The notes: generated by a model from the letters alone, not told the origin. Positions 9,032-18,325 are shown, counted from the first letter of the stretch. The stretch: 64,000 nucleotides of DNA from Pedobacter indicus (GCF_003449035.1 NZ_QRGB01000001.1:620001-684000), one strand, 5' to 3'. Translations and numbers: made by a program.

Positions 9032-10252
9032 TTATGATAATTGCTCTTCACCTTTCACACTAAGGTGTGAAGAGACATAAGAGGCGATTAACGCGATAAA
9101 TAAAACCGTAAAAAACACCAACATGAAGTCGGTTGCCTTAATGGCGATCGGGAAGACGTTGGTGACCAGTTCTGCGCCGTCCATTTTTATCAATCCAAAC
9201 TTTTTTTGTAAAACGCAAAAGATCAACCCCAAGGCCATCCCAATAATACAGCCGAGGAAAGAAATAAACATCCCTTCGGTGAAAAATATCCGCTTAATAA
9301 ACGAATCATTTGCCCCTAAGCTTTTCAACACCGCTATATCTCTTTTCTTATCAATTACCAACATCGTAAGTGAACCAATAATATTGAAAATAGCGATGAT
9401 TAAAACAAAAGTAAGTATAAAGAAGATTGCCCATTTCTCGGAATTCAACACTTTGTATAGAGCTGGATTTTGTTGTGCGCGGTTTTTAACAAGAAACCGT
9501 TCCCCTAGCTGTTCTCGGAGTGCTCTTTCAAGCGACCGAAAGTCAGCATTCTCATCTAGATAGATCTCTACAGCAGACACACGATCCGGTTCGCTAAGAA
9601 CATCTCGGGCAAATGATAACGGTACAATAACCAAATTATCGAACATCGGCTGTGCCATCAGAACTCCCGATAAATAGATAGAACGCAGATTAAACTCTTC
9701 AGCAGGATTTAATACGTTCTGTGTTCCTTTTCGCGGCGAATAAATAGTCGCTTTTATCTCCTCTTTCTCTAAGTCAATCCCCAAATAGGCCTGTACAGCG
9801 GCACCTACCACGGCATAGTCTGTCGTATCTTTCTTTAATATAAAATCCCCTTGAAATAACAGGCTATCGGCAATGTTTGGAGGAATTGACCTTATTTTTT
9901 CTCCTTTCAAATTAGCTATGTATTGGTTTTGTCCGTATCTGACCAACACTTTTTCCTGTAGAACCTCAGTATAATAAGCAACACCGCGTTGACGGGATAA
10001 AAGTTCTTCCAGCTCACTGTCAAACTCAAACGATTTCCCTTGTTTGGGCTCCAATCTAAGTTCGGGAGTAAAAGAACTATACATATTCAGGATCAACAAC
10101 TCAAAGCCGTTGAACACGGATAGTATGATTACAAGGGCAGCACTTCCGATTAACACCCCTAACATGCTTATGCTTGAAATAATATTTATAGCATTTACCG
10201 ATTTTTTTGAGAATAAATACCGTTTTGCAATAAATAGGGGTGTATTCATCAT
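9032..10252 (-). CDS. LolC/LolE-type ABC transporter permease
   Basis: A 406-residue inner-membrane permease of the FtsX/MacB superfamily. It shows an N-terminal membrane segment near residues 20-50 (GVLIGSAALVIILSVFNG), a periplasmic domain of about 200 residues, and three C-terminal membrane segments with the ILTFVLIIAIFNIIGSLTMLV stretch followed by KKRDIAVLKSLGA, the cytoplasmic coupling motif. This order matches the lipoprotein-releasing LolC/E proteins. Bacteroidota commonly carry a stand-alone copy without a linked LolD ATPase, as here. A role in lipoprotein sorting is family-based inference. It may be translated with the MBL hydrolase upstream, whose stop lies one base from its start. 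Confidence 0.88.
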   Translation of the reverse strand: MMNTPLFIAKRYLFSKKSVNAINIISSISMLGVLIGSAALVIILSVFNGFELLILNMYSSFTPELRLEPKQGKSFEFDSELEELLSRQRGVAYYTEVLQEKVLVRYGQNQYIANLKGEKIRSIPPNIADSLLFQGDFILKKDTTDYAVVGAAVQAYLGIDLEKEEIKATIYSPRKGTQNVLNPAEEFNLRSIYLSGVLMAQPMFDNLVIVPLSFARDVLSEPDRVSAVEIYLDENADFRSLERALREQLGERFLVKNRAQQNPALYKVLNSEKWAIFFILTFVLIIAIFNIIGSLTMLVIDKKRDIAVLKSLGANDSFIKRIFFTEGMFISFLGCIIGMALGLIFCVLQKKFGLIKMDGAELVTNVFPIAIKATDFMLVFFTVLFIALIASYVSSHLSVKGEEQLS

Positions 10253-10253
10253 A

Positions 10254-10898
10254 TTATCCTCTTACAAAGGGGTTCGTTCTTTTCTCCTGTCCCACGGTGG
10301 TGGCGGGCCCGTGACCCGGATAGACAACGGTATCGTCAGGAAGTTGATAAATTTTATCCGAAATGCTTTGGATCAATTGACTATGGTTCCCACCTGGGAG
10401 GTCCGTTCGCCCGATGCTTCCTTTAAACAATACATCTCCACCAATTATAAAACCCTCGGATCTGCTATAAAAGCAAAGATGTCCTGGAGAGTGCCCCGGT
10501 GCAAAAATCAGCTCTAAAAGGTGATCACCAAATCGAACCGTCCCGCTTTCTGGCAAAAATGTTTCCGAAATTGGAGACACCTCGTATCTGATTCCCATTT
10601 GTGGTGCATAGTTTTGAACTTCTGCATATAATGGGATTTCCTTTTCGTGGAAAGTTGGCAATAGCCCGTAAGTATCATAGATCAGCCTATTCCCCAAAAT
10701 GTGATCAATGTGACAATGTGTATTTAAAACATATTCAAGTTTAAGGTCATGCTCATCTATAAAGCCTAAAACCTCTTTTTCTTCCGCAGGACTGTACATC
10801 CCTGGGTCAATTATGACACTTGCGCCCGATTCATCGTACAAGAGGTATGTATTTTCCTGATAGGGGTTACATACGAACGATTTGATATGAATAGTCAT
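10254..10898 (-). CDS. MBL-fold metallo-hydrolase (glyoxalase II-like)
   Basis: This 214-residue cytoplasmic protein has the metallo-beta-lactamase signature LNTHCHIDHILGN, followed by a downstream metal-binding His in FAPGHSPGHLCFY, an Asp in IGGDVLFKGSIGRTDL and the final His in VYPGHGPAT. This is the dinuclear-metal hydroxyacylglutathione hydrolase-like (YcbL) branch. A thioester hydrolase or detoxification role is plausible, but the substrate is not determined. ATG 10898 (MTIHIKSF) is preferred over the longer frame to 10913 because a TATTTTTG promoter element lies at 10903-10910. Confidence 0.9.
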   Translation of the reverse strand: MTIHIKSFVCNPYQENTYLLYDESGASVIIDPGMYSPAEEKEVLGFIDEHDLKLEYVLNTHCHIDHILGNRLIYDTYGLLPTFHEKEIPLYAEVQNYAPQMGIRYEVSPISETFLPESGTVRFGDHLLELIFAPGHSPGHLCFYSRSEGFIIGGDVLFKGSIGRTDLPGGNHSQLIQSISDKIYQLPDDTVVYPGHGPATTVGQEKRTNPFVRG

Positions 10899-10902
10899 AT
10901 CA

Positions 10903-10910
10903 CAAAAATA
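10903..10910 (-). promoter_or_regulatory. -7 promoter element of the MBL hydrolase gene
   Basis: TATTTTTG on the minus strand matches TAnnTTTG and ends 4 bases before ATG 10898, implying an almost leaderless transcript and ruling against the longer start at 10913. No obvious -33 box. Confidence 0.45.
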
Positions 10911-10943
10911 CAATAATTATGAGAGTTTAATTTATAAAGGGTA

Positions 10944-11723
10944 TTAACTAAGCCAAATCTCCCAGTTTTTTTCAGCTTGCAACTCTAACATCTCTCGTCC
11001 GTTCTTTATGGACGCGCCCTGTTCTCTACCTAACCTAAGAAACTCAGTCTCTTCAGGGTTATAAATCAAATCATAGAGTAGGTGTTGTTCATTTATCGCG
11101 TGAAAAGGTAAATCTAAACTATGATGAACATCCGGATAAGTTCCCACTGGCGTGGTATTGATGATTAAAGGGTATTTTTTTATTGTCTGATAAGATAAAT
11201 CCTTATAAGACAACTGGTAATGAGTCGCTTTTCTTGAAACTACCTTATAGTCGATATCTAATTTCTTTAATACATACATCACCGCTCTAGCTGCTCCTCC
11301 GTTCCCCAAAATTAGAGCCCGGTTATGATGTTTTTTTAATAAGGGTTTTAGCGACTCTTCAAAGCCAAATACATCTGTATTATATCCGTGAAGACGAGTT
11401 GGCTCTAATGAACATTCTCCAGAAAAGAAGTCTTCCAAAGGGTTTTTTTTGATAATCTTAATGCAATTAACGGCATTCACCATTTTAGCTTCCGGGCTAA
11501 TCCAATCAAGGTAATAAAGAACACCTATTTTATGGGGGATTGTCACATTCAGTCCGCATAACTCTGTTTCCTCTTTCAGCAAAGAAGGTAGCTCGCTCAA
11601 GGTCTGAATAGGGTATAACTCATAACGATAGTCCGTTAAAGCGAGTTCTTTGAACTTTTCAGTATAATACTGCTTGGAGAACGAGTGCCCTAAAGGAAAA
11701 CCAATCAATCCAAACTTCTTCAT
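10944..11723 (-). CDS. aroE: Shikimate dehydrogenase
   Basis: AroE reduces 3-dehydroshikimate to shikimate with NADPH in aromatic amino acid synthesis. The 259-residue protein shows the substrate-binding GHSFSKQYYTEKF, the catalytic Lys in NVTIPHK, the Asp partner in HGYNTDVFGF, the nucleotide-binding GNGGAARAV and the conserved NTTPVGTYPD. Length is slightly short of E. coli AroE but usual for the phylum. It lies 7 bp downstream of the phosphosulfolactate synthase-like gene, so the two are very probably co-transcribed. Assignment is secure. Confidence 0.95.
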   Translation of the reverse strand: MKKFGLIGFPLGHSFSKQYYTEKFKELALTDYRYELYPIQTLSELPSLLKEETELCGLNVTIPHKIGVLYYLDWISPEAKMVNAVNCIKIIKKNPLEDFFSGECSLEPTRLHGYNTDVFGFEESLKPLLKKHHNRALILGNGGAARAVMYVLKKLDIDYKVVSRKATHYQLSYKDLSYQTIKKYPLIINTTPVGTYPDVHHSLDLPFHAINEQHLLYDLIYNPEETEFLRLGREQGASIKNGREMLELQAEKNWEIWLS

Positions 11724-11730
11724 TAATACT

Positions 11731-12486
11731 TTATAAATAGTGGCTGAACGTATCGCCTCTGAGCCCTAACCGAATAGTTTCTAAAGGAATAACCTCTGCG
11801 GGCGCTATATTGCCAAGATTAACATTGGCTCCGAGTAATTTGATAAACCAGACCTGTTGCGCTTTTTGGGGAGCTTCGAAAATAATCTTTTCGTAGGGTA
11901 TCTGTGTTAAAATTTCATCGATCAATCCCTGTCTTACTTCTCCGCTTTCTCTATAAATTCCAACACTTCCACTTTCTCTAGCTTCCGCTATTAATTTCCA
12001 TGAACCGGCTTGAATCTCTGCTTCCATTAGTTCTATCCAACGATAAGGTGCAATGATCTTCTCCTCATCTTTCGATCCTACCTCCGAAATAACAGTAACT
12101 TGTTTACTTAACTGATGTATATACTCACATTTTTGCTCGTGAGGTATATCAATCGAACCATCAGATACTTCCGCATACTCTAGTTTATACCGATCAAGCA
12201 CCCTCCTGTAATCATCAAACTGATTACGGATCGCAAAAGCTTCAAATAATGTCCCGCCAAAATAGAAGGGGACATTCGCATCACGGTAAATGGCTAACTT
12301 CTCTTCTAAGTTGGGAGTCACGTAAGAAGTAGCCCAGCCCAATTTAACGATATCGGTGTGAGGTTCAGCAACGGACAAGAAATCTTCGACTTGTCTTATT
12401 GATAAACCCTTGTCCATTACCATAGTAATGCCCCTCTCTCTAGGTTTATCACTACGGTCGGGTATATTGTTAAGTTGAAAATTCAT
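11731..12486 (-). CDS. Phosphosulfolactate synthase-like protein (ComA family)
   Basis: ComA-family enzymes add sulfite to phosphoenolpyruvate to make (2R)-phosphosulfolactate. This 251-residue TIM-barrel protein shows the family's order of blocks: TMVMDKGL near the N-terminus, DIVKLGWATSYV, VPFYFGGTLFEAF, YAEVSDGSI, VISEVGSK, and IIFEAPQKAQQVWFI. ATG 12486 is chosen over an in-frame TTG at 12495. In methanogens the product feeds coenzyme M, which is not expected here. In Bacteroidota a route toward sulfonates such as sulfolactate or sulfonolipid heads is an attractive but unproven alternative. It sits just upstream of aroE and no other sulfonate gene is visible. Confidence 0.85.
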   Translation of the reverse strand: MNFQLNNIPDRSDKPRERGITMVMDKGLSIRQVEDFLSVAEPHTDIVKLGWATSYVTPNLEEKLAIYRDANVPFYFGGTLFEAFAIRNQFDDYRRVLDRYKLEYAEVSDGSIDIPHEQKCEYIHQLSKQVTVISEVGSKDEEKIIAPYRWIELMEAEIQAGSWKLIAEARESGSVGIYRESGEVRQGLIDEILTQIPYEKIIFEAPQKAQQVWFIKLLGANVNLGNIAPAEVIPLETIRLGLRGDTFSHYL

Positions 12487-12550
12487 GGAGTGCAAATGTC
12501 CAAAAAAAAATTGAATAGAAGGAATTATCAGTCAACTAATTAACACGACC

Positions 12551-13954
12551 TTACCCAGTATACTTTTTGATGATTTCGATAATTATCTTATTATCTTGTA
12601 ATTGAGGAAGATATTCAAATAAAATATGATGTTTCTCCACATCTAAGTTGAGAGCCATGTCTAAATAATTCAACGCATCATTGTATTTACCTGCGGCAAA
12701 AAGGTAAGCGACCATACGATAATATAACTCAGCAGCATCTGGATTACACTTTATCGCTTCCGAGATAATACCAATAGCCTCATCAAGCTTATGTTGTTCA
12801 TAAACAACTGATGAATAATCCAACCAGGCATCCACATCAATTGGATTCAATTCAACAACATGCTGATAGGCCAATTCTGCGTCATCCACTTGTTTAAGTT
12901 TATATTGAGCGTCAGCTATAGCAAACCAATAATCGGGATTCGCTTCATCCAAGTGCAGCGCTTTTCGATAATAGTAAAGAGCTTCAAAATAGCGTTCATC
13001 AAAATCCAGCGTGACACCAATACCAAACCAAGCATCTGCTAATTTTGAATCTAATTTGACTGCTTTCTTATAGAATGACCGTGCAAGTTGCATTTGCTCA
13101 AGCTTCTCGTAACATTCCCCTATCGCACAATAAGTGTCTGCGCTCGGCGGTTCAAACTCAAAGGTTTCTTTGTAGATATCAATAGCATCTTCAAACTTTC
13201 CAATATTGACCAAAGCATTCCCCTTGTTGAAATAGGCAGAAGCAAAATTTTCCTTGATTATAATCGCATAGTCATAAGCATCTATTGCTTTTTCGTATTG
13301 TTCAAGTTTATGATACGCATTCCCCAAGTTGTACCACGCGGCATAAGAATAAGGATCATTATCAATATATTGAAGATAAAAATTAATACTCTCTTCTTGC
13401 TTATCAAGCACATCATAACAAAAAGCCAATTCATATAAAGCATCCTGACTTTCCATATCAATTTCCAAGCTCTTTTTCAGGTGAACAATAGCTTCCTGAA
13501 AATCTCCTTTACTCTGCAGCATCATTGCTATTTGCAAATGAACTTCTACCGAATTCTCAGAAATTGACTTGGCTTTATTAAATTCATCCATTGCTTCATC
13601 ATACCGCTCTAACGTACTTAATACTCCTCCACGAATTAAGTAGATATCCACTTCAGAAGGGTCAAGCATTTCTGCTTTATGAAGTGATTCAAAAGCTAGG
13701 TCTAGCTTCGATACCAGTATATAGAGCTGAGACTGCTTAATCAAGAAAGAAACCGCATAGGGGTGTTGATTAACTGCATAGTCAACCACCTGTAATGCCT
13801 TTATTGGATCGTTCTTCTCGATGTAAAAATCAATTATTCCCTCAAAAGCTTGTGACTCAAAAAAATATTGATCTTTATTACGAATCATCTCTTCGTATCT
13901 CTCTACCGAAAATTTGGGATCTTCGGAAAAACCAAAATCATAATTTTCTTCCAT
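12551..13954 (-). CDS. Tetratricopeptide-repeat protein
   Basis: A 467-residue soluble protein made almost wholly of TPR helix pairs. At least ten 34-residue repeats are visible, for example AAWYNLGNAYHKLEQYEKAI, ASAYFNKGNALVNIGKFEDA and ADAWFGIGVTLDFDERYF. No signal peptide, membrane segment or enzymatic domain can be seen, so it is probably a cytoplasmic scaffold. Acidic residues are abundant, including the N-terminal MEENYDFGFSEDP. Homologous all-TPR proteins are widespread in Sphingobacteriaceae, but partners are unknown. It is the first gene of the minus-strand run that continues to the ComA-like gene and aroE. Confidence 0.88.
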   Translation of the reverse strand: MEENYDFGFSEDPKFSVERYEEMIRNKDQYFFESQAFEGIIDFYIEKNDPIKALQVVDYAVNQHPYAVSFLIKQSQLYILVSKLDLAFESLHKAEMLDPSEVDIYLIRGGVLSTLERYDEAMDEFNKAKSISENSVEVHLQIAMMLQSKGDFQEAIVHLKKSLEIDMESQDALYELAFCYDVLDKQEESINFYLQYIDNDPYSYAAWYNLGNAYHKLEQYEKAIDAYDYAIIIKENFASAYFNKGNALVNIGKFEDAIDIYKETFEFEPPSADTYCAIGECYEKLEQMQLARSFYKKAVKLDSKLADAWFGIGVTLDFDERYFEALYYYRKALHLDEANPDYWFAIADAQYKLKQVDDAELAYQHVVELNPIDVDAWLDYSSVVYEQHKLDEAIGIISEAIKCNPDAAELYYRMVAYLFAAGKYNDALNYLDMALNLDVEKHHILFEYLPQLQDNKIIIEIIKKYTG

Positions 13955-14147
13955 TTTACACTATTTAAGAACTTGACTATACAATATATTTGTTCAACAC
14001 ATTATAATATTATCAAATTACCTGATTTGACAATATTCAACAACTTATTTTGTTAACAAAATCCAATCCATTTGCACAAAAACCTAACTATCAACACCTT
14101 AGTTCTGACAAAATGTCTAAAACTTAATCCTTTTCTCAAAAAAATGC

Positions 14148-14173
14148 GGAGATGATAAACGGAGATGATAAAC
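14148..14173. repeat. 13-bp exact tandem duplication
   Basis: GGAGATGATAAAC occurs twice head to tail in the gap between the TPR gene and the aldehyde dehydrogenase gene. Each copy holds GGAG followed by ATG, so each resembles a short ribosome-binding and start segment. Probably a slippage duplication. Confidence 0.9.
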
Positions 14174-14244
14174 AAAGAGTTGTTAAGAGAGGCTGTAAAA
14201 TTACGAAATTTATTGTATATTTCCATATACTAAGCCCACTGGTG

Positions 14245-15789
14245 ATGACTAACGATATTAACCTTATTCTCGAACAACTTAAAATAGCTTCTAGCAACCC
14301 TTCATGGAGTACCGGACAGAGTCATGGTGCTCAACAATCGGCGGAAACGATAGCCAGTATCTCGCCAGTTGACATGCAGAAAATTGCATCCGTTGGCGTT
14401 CTGGTTAATGAAGAGTTCCAATTAGTAGTTGAGAAAGCCCAGGAGGCTTTTTTGGTATGGAGAGACATACCCGCACCGAAAAGAGGACAAGTTATTAGAG
14501 ATTTTGGCGAGAGTCTGCGTGCAAAAAAGAAGGAATTAGGCACCTTAGTTTCTTATGAAATGGGGAAGAGCGTACAAGAAGGGTATGGAGAAGTGCAAGA
14601 AATGATTGATATCTGTGATTTTGCAGTCGGTTTGAGCCGACAATTATATGGATTAACTATCCATTCTGAAAGACCAAGTCATCGAATGTATGAACAATGG
14701 CATCCACTCGGTATCGTTGGAATTATATCTGCATTCAATTTCCCTGTTGCCGTCTGGAGCTGGAACGCAGCTCTCGCAATGGTTTGTGGTAATGTTTGCA
14801 TTTGGAAACCCTCCGAGAAAGCTCCAATATCTGCGATCGCTTGTCAAAACTTGCTAACTGAAGTACTGGGGAAACATGGTTTACCTGATGGTATCAGTAG
14901 TCTTATTCACGGCGATTATAAAGTGGGGGAGATGATGACCAAGGATTCTAGAATCAGCCTAATATCGGCGACGGGAAGTACAAATATGGGCAAGGCCGTG
15001 GCCACGACCGTTGCTTCCCGATTAGGGAAAAGTATCCTGGAGCTAGGAGGAAACAATGCGATGATTATTAGTAACCATGCAGACTTGGACACGGCTCTTC
15101 CGGCAGCAGTATTCGGCGCAGTTGGGACTGCTGGCCAACGTTGTACGTCAACCAGACGCCTTATAATTCATGAGGAAGTTTATGATGATTTTAAAGAAAA
15201 GCTTGTGAACGCGTACCAACAAATCAAAATTGGCAACCCTTTAGACGAAAGGAATCATATGGGACCGCTCATCGATAAGGATGCAACAATATCCTACTTA
15301 AATACGATCGAAGAAATAAAAAAACAAGGAGGAACATTTTTGATCGAGGGAAAAGTTTTAGACGAGAAAGAATATTCTTCAGATTGTTACGTAAAGCCAT
15401 GTATTGCCGAGGTGGAGCCAACATTCGAGATAATAAAAAAAGAAACCTTCGCTCCAATTTTATATATCATGAAATACAAAACGCTAGAAGAAGCTATTCA
15501 CATCCAAAACAATGTCCCCCAAGGGCTATCCTCTTCAATCATGACAACTGACCTAAGGGAGGCAGAGATTTTTCTCTCCCATCGAGGATCTGATTGTGGA
15601 ATTGCTAATGTCAACATCGGCACATCAGGCGCAGAAATTGGGGGTGCTTTCGGCGGCGAAAAGGAGACCGGTGGTGGACGCGAATCTGGCACCGAATCCT
15701 GGAAAGCCTATATGCGACGTCAAACCAATACAATTAATTACTCGAAGGATGTCCCTTTAGCTCAAGGCATTAAGTTTGATCTCTCTTAA
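14245..15789 (+). CDS. Aldehyde dehydrogenase, ALDH7 (alpha-aminoadipate semialdehyde) type
   Basis: A 514-residue NAD(P)-dependent dehydrogenase. It shows FNFPVAVWSWNAALA, the cofactor loop WKPSEKAP, the Rossmann motif SATGSTNMGK, the general-base LELGGNNAMI and the catalytic Cys in GTAGQRCTSTRR. The GTAGQRCT form and ELGGNNA are characteristic of antiquitin/ALDH7A1, which oxidises alpha-aminoadipate semialdehyde in lysine degradation. Substrate identity is inferred from family only; no other lysine catabolic gene is nearby. ATG 14245 (MTNDINLI) is preferred; an upstream in-frame ATG at 14152 lies in a 13-bp tandem duplication and adds a non-family N-terminus. Confidence 0.9.
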   Translation: MTNDINLILEQLKIASSNPSWSTGQSHGAQQSAETIASISPVDMQKIASVGVLVNEEFQLVVEKAQEAFLVWRDIPAPKRGQVIRDFGESLRAKKKELGTLVSYEMGKSVQEGYGEVQEMIDICDFAVGLSRQLYGLTIHSERPSHRMYEQWHPLGIVGIISAFNFPVAVWSWNAALAMVCGNVCIWKPSEKAPISAIACQNLLTEVLGKHGLPDGISSLIHGDYKVGEMMTKDSRISLISATGSTNMGKAVATTVASRLGKSILELGGNNAMIISNHADLDTALPAAVFGAVGTAGQRCTSTRRLIIHEEVYDDFKEKLVNAYQQIKIGNPLDERNHMGPLIDKDATISYLNTIEEIKKQGGTFLIEGKVLDEKEYSSDCYVKPCIAEVEPTFEIIKKETFAPILYIMKYKTLEEAIHIQNNVPQGLSSSIMTTDLREAEIFLSHRGSDCGIANVNIGTSGAEIGGAFGGEKETGGGRESGTESWKAYMRRQTNTINYSKDVPLAQGIKFDLS

Positions 15790-15796
15790 CTGTGAC

Positions 15797-16495
15797 TTAT
15801 TGACTTACAATTAGTTTATAGCCTTTTCCATGAACATTCACTATTTCAACATTCGGGTCAGCCTTGAGATATTTCCGCAGTTTACTTAAAAAAACATCCA
15901 TACTGCGGCCATTAAAATAGTTATCGTCGTGCCAGATTTTTATCAGTGCTTCTTCTCTGGTTAGAACATCATTCTTTCTCAGACAAAGCATCTGCAATAA
16001 CTCTGCTTCTTTGGTCGATAATTTTTGCTGCTCACCATTCCTAGTAATAATTTGCGAAGTAAAATCAAAAGCATAGGAGCCAATTTTAAAGTTTGTGGGC
16101 ACAGGTTCCTTGGTCACGCTATCTTTGCTAGACGCCCGCTTTAATAGCGCGTTTATTCTTAACAATAGTTCTTCAACCCGAAAAGGTTTCGTTATATAAT
16201 CGTCACCTCCTAAGCCGAACGCGATTGACTTATCTTCCATCATACCTTTTGCCGTAGCAAAGATAATAGGTACTCCATCGTTTAGCTTTCTGATTTCTTT
16301 GCCCAATGTAAATCCGTCCTTTTTGGGCATCATAACATCAAGAATACAAAGATCAAAAGACTCGCGATTAAAAGCCCGTAATGCATCATCGCCATCTACA
16401 CATAACGTCACATCAAATTTTCCTTTTAGCTCAAGATATTCCTTCAGAATATCACCCAAATTCGGATCGTCTTCAGCCAGTAATATTTTTGTCAT
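15797..16495 (-). CDS. OmpR-type response regulator
   Basis: A 232-residue DNA-binding regulator. The receiver domain (about 1-120) has the acidic pair in LLAEDDPN, the phospho-acceptor Asp in LCILDVMMP near residue 53, and the conserved Lys in DDYITKPF. A winged-helix OmpR/PhoB domain follows, with LSTKEAELLQMLC and the recognition segment NGRSMDVFLSKLRKYL. It overlaps no gene but is 9 bp downstream of its cognate kinase, so the two form one operon. It resembles RprY of Bacteroides in architecture. The regulon is unknown. Confidence 0.95.
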   Translation of the reverse strand: MTKILLAEDDPNLGDILKEYLELKGKFDVTLCVDGDDALRAFNRESFDLCILDVMMPKKDGFTLGKEIRKLNDGVPIIFATAKGMMEDKSIAFGLGGDDYITKPFRVEELLLRINALLKRASSKDSVTKEPVPTNFKIGSYAFDFTSQIITRNGEQQKLSTKEAELLQMLCLRKNDVLTREEALIKIWHDDNYFNGRSMDVFLSKLRKYLKADPNVEIVNVHGKGYKLIVSQ

Positions 16496-16504
16496 AGTAC
16501 ATAA

Positions 16505-18313
16505 TTAGTTAGCTAAAGGTAAGGTTATTTCAAACTCTGTTCCTTTATTAAGCTCACTCTTTACGCGAATACTACCATCAAGCCGCTTAATAATATCTTG
16601 AACATAGGCCAGTCCTAATCCAAAACCCTTAACATTATGAATATTTCCCGTCGGTATTCTATAAAATTGATCAAATATCTTCGACAATTGATCCCTATTC
16701 ATTCCAATCCCATTATCTTTAAAGGAAATTAGAAGTTTATTCGCATGATTACGTGTTTGGATCTCAATTTGCGGTGATTTTTGCGAATATTTGATTGAAT
16801 TATCAATAAGGTTGAAGATCACATTCGAAAAGTGTAGCTCGTCCCCAAGCACAATCGAATCTTTTGCAACCAAATCTAGGTTGATGGTTACATTTTTCTT
16901 CTGAAGCTGCAGCCCCAGACTCTCAATAACCGTCGAAATCAACTCATTCATATCAATAGGTCCCGACTCTAAAGTAAGATCCCCTTTTTCGATACGCGCT
17001 ATATTTAAAACCCGTTCAATATGATTCCCTAATCTTACATTTTCATCGTAAATAATGCCAGCCAAGCGTTCTACTCTAGCTCTATCCATAGACATCTCCG
17101 GATCTTTCAACGACTCGCTAGCTATCATGATGGTCGCTACTGGTGTTTTGAATTCATGAGTCATGTTATTCATAAAGTCACTTTTCATTTCTGAAAGCTT
17201 CTTTTGTTTTATAATCGATAAGATTGTGTATGCAAAACAGCCAATCAAGACCATCAACAGCGCAACAGAAGAGGCCAACATAATTTTCATATTGCCAACT
17301 AGGAGGGATGACTTATTGGGAAAATGCACGGACAATACTGCCCCTTCGGCAGTCATGTCATTAGGGAAGAGAACAGTTTGGTAAGCGGCATTTGATTCCG
17401 CTGAAAAATCCTCACCAGCAAATTTGAATATTACCGAATCAGTTGAGTTATTATTAATTTGAAAATCAAAATCTAAATGAATATCCCGAATATCAAGCTC
17501 TCTTCGGAGCTCCTCCTGCATAAACTTTGGATCGATACGCTGGCTTATCGATTTTTTTGACCGTTCAAATTCATTTGCAAGATTTTTAAGTACAGAACCG
17601 TCTCCATTCGCGCTCGCTTTAATGGAGTCCATATATAAGCTAGCGGCACGCATCTTGGCTTCGTGTTCCACACGTCTGATTTCCAGTTCAAGTTTAGAAT
17701 CAACGCGCGGAGGCAGTGATATTACAAATTCGCCAACTACCGGGTCTACGACGAAGTAACGAACACTATCATCTTTCGCCTTCTTTATAACTTTCGCCTT
17801 TTGATTAGAGTAAATTCCCCATTCCTGCTGTTGATAAGCATTCCCTTTCTCGTCGTAACCTGTTTGAATGGTCACTTCATAGTTAACATGGTTCCGGTAA
17901 GCAGGATCTTTTATATAGGTCTCATAAAAACTGTTATCCAGTAGAACAGCGCCTGGATAGCGTCTCTTTACCTGCTGCTCCAACGCCTTGAATTCCGAAT
18001 TCAACTGTTGTCTTTTCATACGCATACGATTGGCGTACTCTAAAGACTTCTTATGCTCTGAAGACTCTCGTGCCTGACGTTCTCTCTGCCGCTTCATTCT
18101 GCTTTCGTGCATCTCTCTTTCATTCAAAAAACGAAGAGCTTCATCTTTCTCGGCTTTCAACGCTACTGTATTCAATGCTGCCATAACGGCTTCATCAAAC
18201 AACTGTGCCTTTAGATGAAAAGATTGTCTTATAAAATAGTATTGCATAGCCATTACGCCCAATAAGGCAAGACCCATCAAGCTAATAATAAGACTGATAC
18301 TCTTTTTATTCAT
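16505..18313 (-). CDS. Two-component sensor histidine kinase
   Basis: A 602-residue membrane kinase. The N-terminal membrane helix is at about residues 7-27, followed by a periplasmic region with a very basic, Arg/Glu-rich coiled stretch (about 60-115). A second membrane helix near 345-370 leads to the catalytic core: H-box NNMTHEFKTPVATI, N-box NLIDNSIKYS, G1 DNGIGM and G2 GFGLGLAYV. It matches the RprX-like kinases of Bacteroidota and is upstream of the OmpR-type regulator gene it should phosphorylate. ATG 18313 (MNKKSISL) is chosen because a TATTTTTG promoter element lies just upstream at 18318-18325, excluding the longer start at 18334. Confidence 0.93.
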   Translation of the reverse strand: MNKKSISLIISLMGLALLGVMAMQYYFIRQSFHLKAQLFDEAVMAALNTVALKAEKDEALRFLNEREMHESRMKRQRERQARESSEHKKSLEYANRMRMKRQQLNSEFKALEQQVKRRYPGAVLLDNSFYETYIKDPAYRNHVNYEVTIQTGYDEKGNAYQQQEWGIYSNQKAKVIKKAKDDSVRYFVVDPVVGEFVISLPPRVDSKLELEIRRVEHEAKMRAASLYMDSIKASANGDGSVLKNLANEFERSKKSISQRIDPKFMQEELRRELDIRDIHLDFDFQINNNSTDSVIFKFAGEDFSAESNAAYQTVLFPNDMTAEGAVLSVHFPNKSSLLVGNMKIMLASSVALLMVLIGCFAYTILSIIKQKKLSEMKSDFMNNMTHEFKTPVATIMIASESLKDPEMSMDRARVERLAGIIYDENVRLGNHIERVLNIARIEKGDLTLESGPIDMNELISTVIESLGLQLQKKNVTINLDLVAKDSIVLGDELHFSNVIFNLIDNSIKYSQKSPQIEIQTRNHANKLLISFKDNGIGMNRDQLSKIFDQFYRIPTGNIHNVKGFGLGLAYVQDIIKRLDGSIRVKSELNKGTEFEITLPLAN

Positions 18314-18317
18314 AAAA

Positions 18318-18325
18318 CAAAAATA
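18318..18325 (-). promoter_or_regulatory. -7 promoter element of the kinase-regulator operon
   Basis: TATTTTTG on the minus strand matches TAnnTTTG and ends 4 bases before ATG 18313. This implies a near-leaderless transcript and sets the start codon. Confidence 0.5.

Noticed and set aside
9043-9073. CTCTTCAC/GTGAAGAG inverted repeat near the permease stop
   Set aside because: Only 8 bp, inside coding sequence, and no T-run in the direction of transcription.
9123-9563. 146-codon plus-strand frame within the LolC/E-type permease gene
   Set aside because: Antisense shadow; low-complexity Ile/Lys-rich translation and no promoter or ribosome-binding site.
10044-10517. 157-codon plus-strand frame spanning the permease and MBL genes
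   Set aside because: It covers two real minus-strand genes and has no recognisable domain.
13088-13438. 116-codon plus-strand frame within the TPR gene
   Set aside because: Shadow of repeated TPR codons; the minus-strand frame carries clear repeats.
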